In this document: positions 41,220-42,372 of the stretch, in pieces | Layout: each line of letters begins with the position of its first letter | Position numbering within the stretch: position 1 is the stretch's first letter | Assembly: GCA_030278895.1 (NCBI GenBank) | Contig: JARXKK010000012.1 | Span: 1-42,372 of the forward strand | Length of the DNA: 42,372 nt | Origin: Acidobacteriota bacterium | GTDB taxonomy: Bacteria; Acidobacteriota; Thermoanaerobaculia; UBA5066 | Direction: 5' to 3' | Position numbers and translations under genes: made by a program | The notes under the pieces: model-generated | The model's database searches: none | What the model was told of the DNA's origin: nothing | The model's input: the letters and a program-made list of their open reading frames with translations, nothing else

Positions 41220-42372
41220 GCCGCCCCCTCGACGAACGTGCCCCGCGCGACCGGCAGCGTCGCGAGGACCTTCGGCAGCGCGAGGTCGAGGAGAGTTCGC
41301 GCCGCGCGCGCCGAGACCCCCGCCCCGTCGACCCCGAGTCCCGCGAACGCCTTCGGAATCCGGAAGGCGTCCGGGCCGGAGGCGAAGAGATCGCCCGCCT
41401 TCAGGGCCGTGACCACCCGTTCAGGGTCGAGGCCGTGTTCCTTCTCGAGCGTCGCGGCCAGCTCGTCGCCGCGCCGCTGGACGGCCTTGACGCCGAGAGC
41501 GCGCGCGAGAAGCCGGAGCCGCGCGATCTCGAGAAGGCGCTCGAAGGCCGGGGGCGGCGTGCCGTAACGGTCGGCGGCCGTCGCGGCCTCGCGGCGCAGG
41601 GTCTCCTCATCAGCAGCCGCCGCGATCTTCTTGTAGAGAGCCATACGGAGGCTCTCCTCCGGAATCCACGCCGATGGCAGCGCCAGCGGCAGCCCGAGCT
41701 GGAGCGTCACGTCGCGCGTCTCGGGCACCGGCTCGCCTTTGATCGCGGCCATCGCCTCCTCGAGCAGGTTCACGTACGTTTCGAACCCCACGGACTCGAT
41801 GTGGCCCGACTGCTCGCCGCCGAGGAGGTTTCCCGCGCCCCGGATCTCCAGGTCCTTCGCCGCGATGCGGAAGCCCGCGCCGAGATCCGAGAACTCCTGG
41901 ATCGCCCTGAGTCGGCGGCGCGCGTCGTCCGACAGCGGCATGCCCGGCGGCACGAGCAGCCAGCAGGAGGCCGCCTTGTCGCTCCGGCCCACGCGGCCGC
42001 GCAGCTGATAGAGCTGCGAGAGACCGTACAGGTCGGCACGGTCGATGAGCATCGTGTTCGCGGACGGGATGTCGAGGCCGTTCTCGACGATCGTCGTCGC
42101 GAGCAGGACGTCCGCCGCGCGCGTCACGAACGCGCGCATCGCGCGCTCGAGCTCGCCCTCGGACATCTGCCCGTGCGCCGTCACGACGCGGACGTCCGGC
42201 ACGAGGAGCGCCAGCTTTTCGCGCCAGAAGCCGAGCGAGTCGATGCGGTTGTGCACGACGAACACCTGCCCGCCCCGGTCCACCTCCGCCCGGATCGCTT
42301 CGCGGATGACGTCGTCGTTCACGGGCACGACGTGCGTCGCGATCGCGAGCCGGTCCTTCGGAGGCGTCTCGA
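41216..42372 (-). CDS. mfd: transcription-repair coupling factor Mfd, C-terminal part (cut by window edge)
   Basis: The 385 C-terminal residues of Mfd; the remaining two-thirds lie beyond the right edge, with the first whole codon at 42370 (ETPPKDRLAIATHVVP). Visible are the second RecA-like helicase domain (GGQVFVVHNRIDSLGFW; VVTAHGQMSEGELERAM; ATTIVENGLDIPSANTMLID; YQLRGRVGRSDKAASCW), the TRG motif region (DLGAGFRIAAKDLEIRGAGN; LLGGEQSGHIESVGFETY) and the C-terminal autoinhibitory TRCF domain. Mfd removes stalled RNA polymerase and recruits UvrA. Confidence 0.97.
   Translation of the reverse strand, partial: ETPPKDRLAIATHVVPVNDDVIREAIRAEVDRGGQVFVVHNRIDSLGFWREKLALLVPDVRVVTAHGQMSEGELERAMRAFVTRAADVLLATTIVENGLDIPSANTMLIDRADLYGLSQLYQLRGRVGRSDKAASCWLLVPPGMPLSDDARRRLRAIQEFSDLGAGFRIAAKDLEIRGAGNLLGGEQSGHIESVGFETYVNLLEEAMAAIKGEPVPETRDVTLQLGLPLALPSAWIPEESLRMALYKKIAAAADEETLRREAATAADRYGTPPPAFERLLEIARLRLLARALGVKAVQRRGDELAATLEKEHGLDPERVVTALKAGDLFASGPDAFRIPKAFAGLGVDGAGVSARAARTLLDLALPKVLATLPVARGTFVEGAA

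Noticed and set aside
1-42372. Mobile elements, CRISPR arrays, phage or defence genes
   Set aside because: Looked for transposase or integrase genes, terminal inverted repeats, regularly spaced repeats and toxin or nuclease modules; none seen. Gene content is mostly housekeeping.

Overview
The window is GC-rich and densely coding, and comes from a Gram-negative bacterium: it encodes a TonB-dependent outer-membrane receptor, periplasmic parvulins, a lipoprotein, and a meso-diaminopimelate-type MurE (DNPR motif). One tRNA and 36 protein genes can be supported, plus one decayed gene. The mix of genes (NifJ paired with a dihydroorotate-dehydrogenase-like protein, a B-family/ba3-type oxidase, a VPxLP-type C-terminal anchor, and a division and cell-wall cluster without murF) makes me think of Acidobacteriota, possibly the Thermoanaerobaculia side. 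That placement is inference; nothing here is a formal taxonomic marker.

Layout. 5-80: tRNA-Glu(CTC). 193-9013 (+): pyruvate:ferredoxin oxidoreductase, a DHOD-like flavoprotein, 3-methyladenine glycosylase I, an MscS-type channel and a membrane RsbU-type phosphatase. 9010-9195: remnant of a small secreted cupin-like gene. 9196-10119 (+): a secreted, C-terminally anchored protein resembling a subtilase propeptide without its protease. 10144-14668 (-): a respiratory operon (small subunit, CuA subunit II, subunit I, dihaem cytochrome c) followed by a short Hsp70. 14785-20139: copper-handling genes (TauE/SafE-type membrane protein, CcoI/FixI-type copper ATPase, TonB-dependent receptor). 20252-23149 (+): Bax-inhibitor-1 protein, SemiSWEET, RluA-type pseudouridine synthase, DnaQ-type exonuclease and a small membrane protein.

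23137-37908 (-) is a complete, tightly packed division and cell-wall (dcw) cluster, transcribed mraZ-rsmH-ftsL-ftsI-murE-mraY-murD-ftsW-murG-murC-ftsQ-ftsA-ftsZ. Most junctions are 4-bp or 1-bp stop/start overlaps. murF, murB and ddl are absent. The 196-bp region upstream of mraZ holds a strong sigma70-like promoter, a perfect 17-bp palindrome between its -35 and -10 boxes, four GTGG repeats at exact 10-bp spacing (the expected MraZ operator) and a second palindrome in the leader. 38105-39247 (+) is an RNase D-like exonuclease ending in an intrinsic terminator. 39260-42372 (-) holds two parvulin-type prolyl isomerases and the C-terminal part of Mfd, cut by the window edge.

Functionally, the window combines central redox metabolism (NifJ), a terminal oxidase with its probable copper supply, an envelope-stress or osmotic pair (MscS plus phosphatase) and the core peptidoglycan/division operon. 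I saw no insertion sequence, prophage, CRISPR array or defence system. The items most worth following up are the mraZ control region, the copper/oxidase neighbourhood with its unusual gene junctions, the DHOD-like protein without the usual catalytic base, and the protease-less propeptide-like protein.
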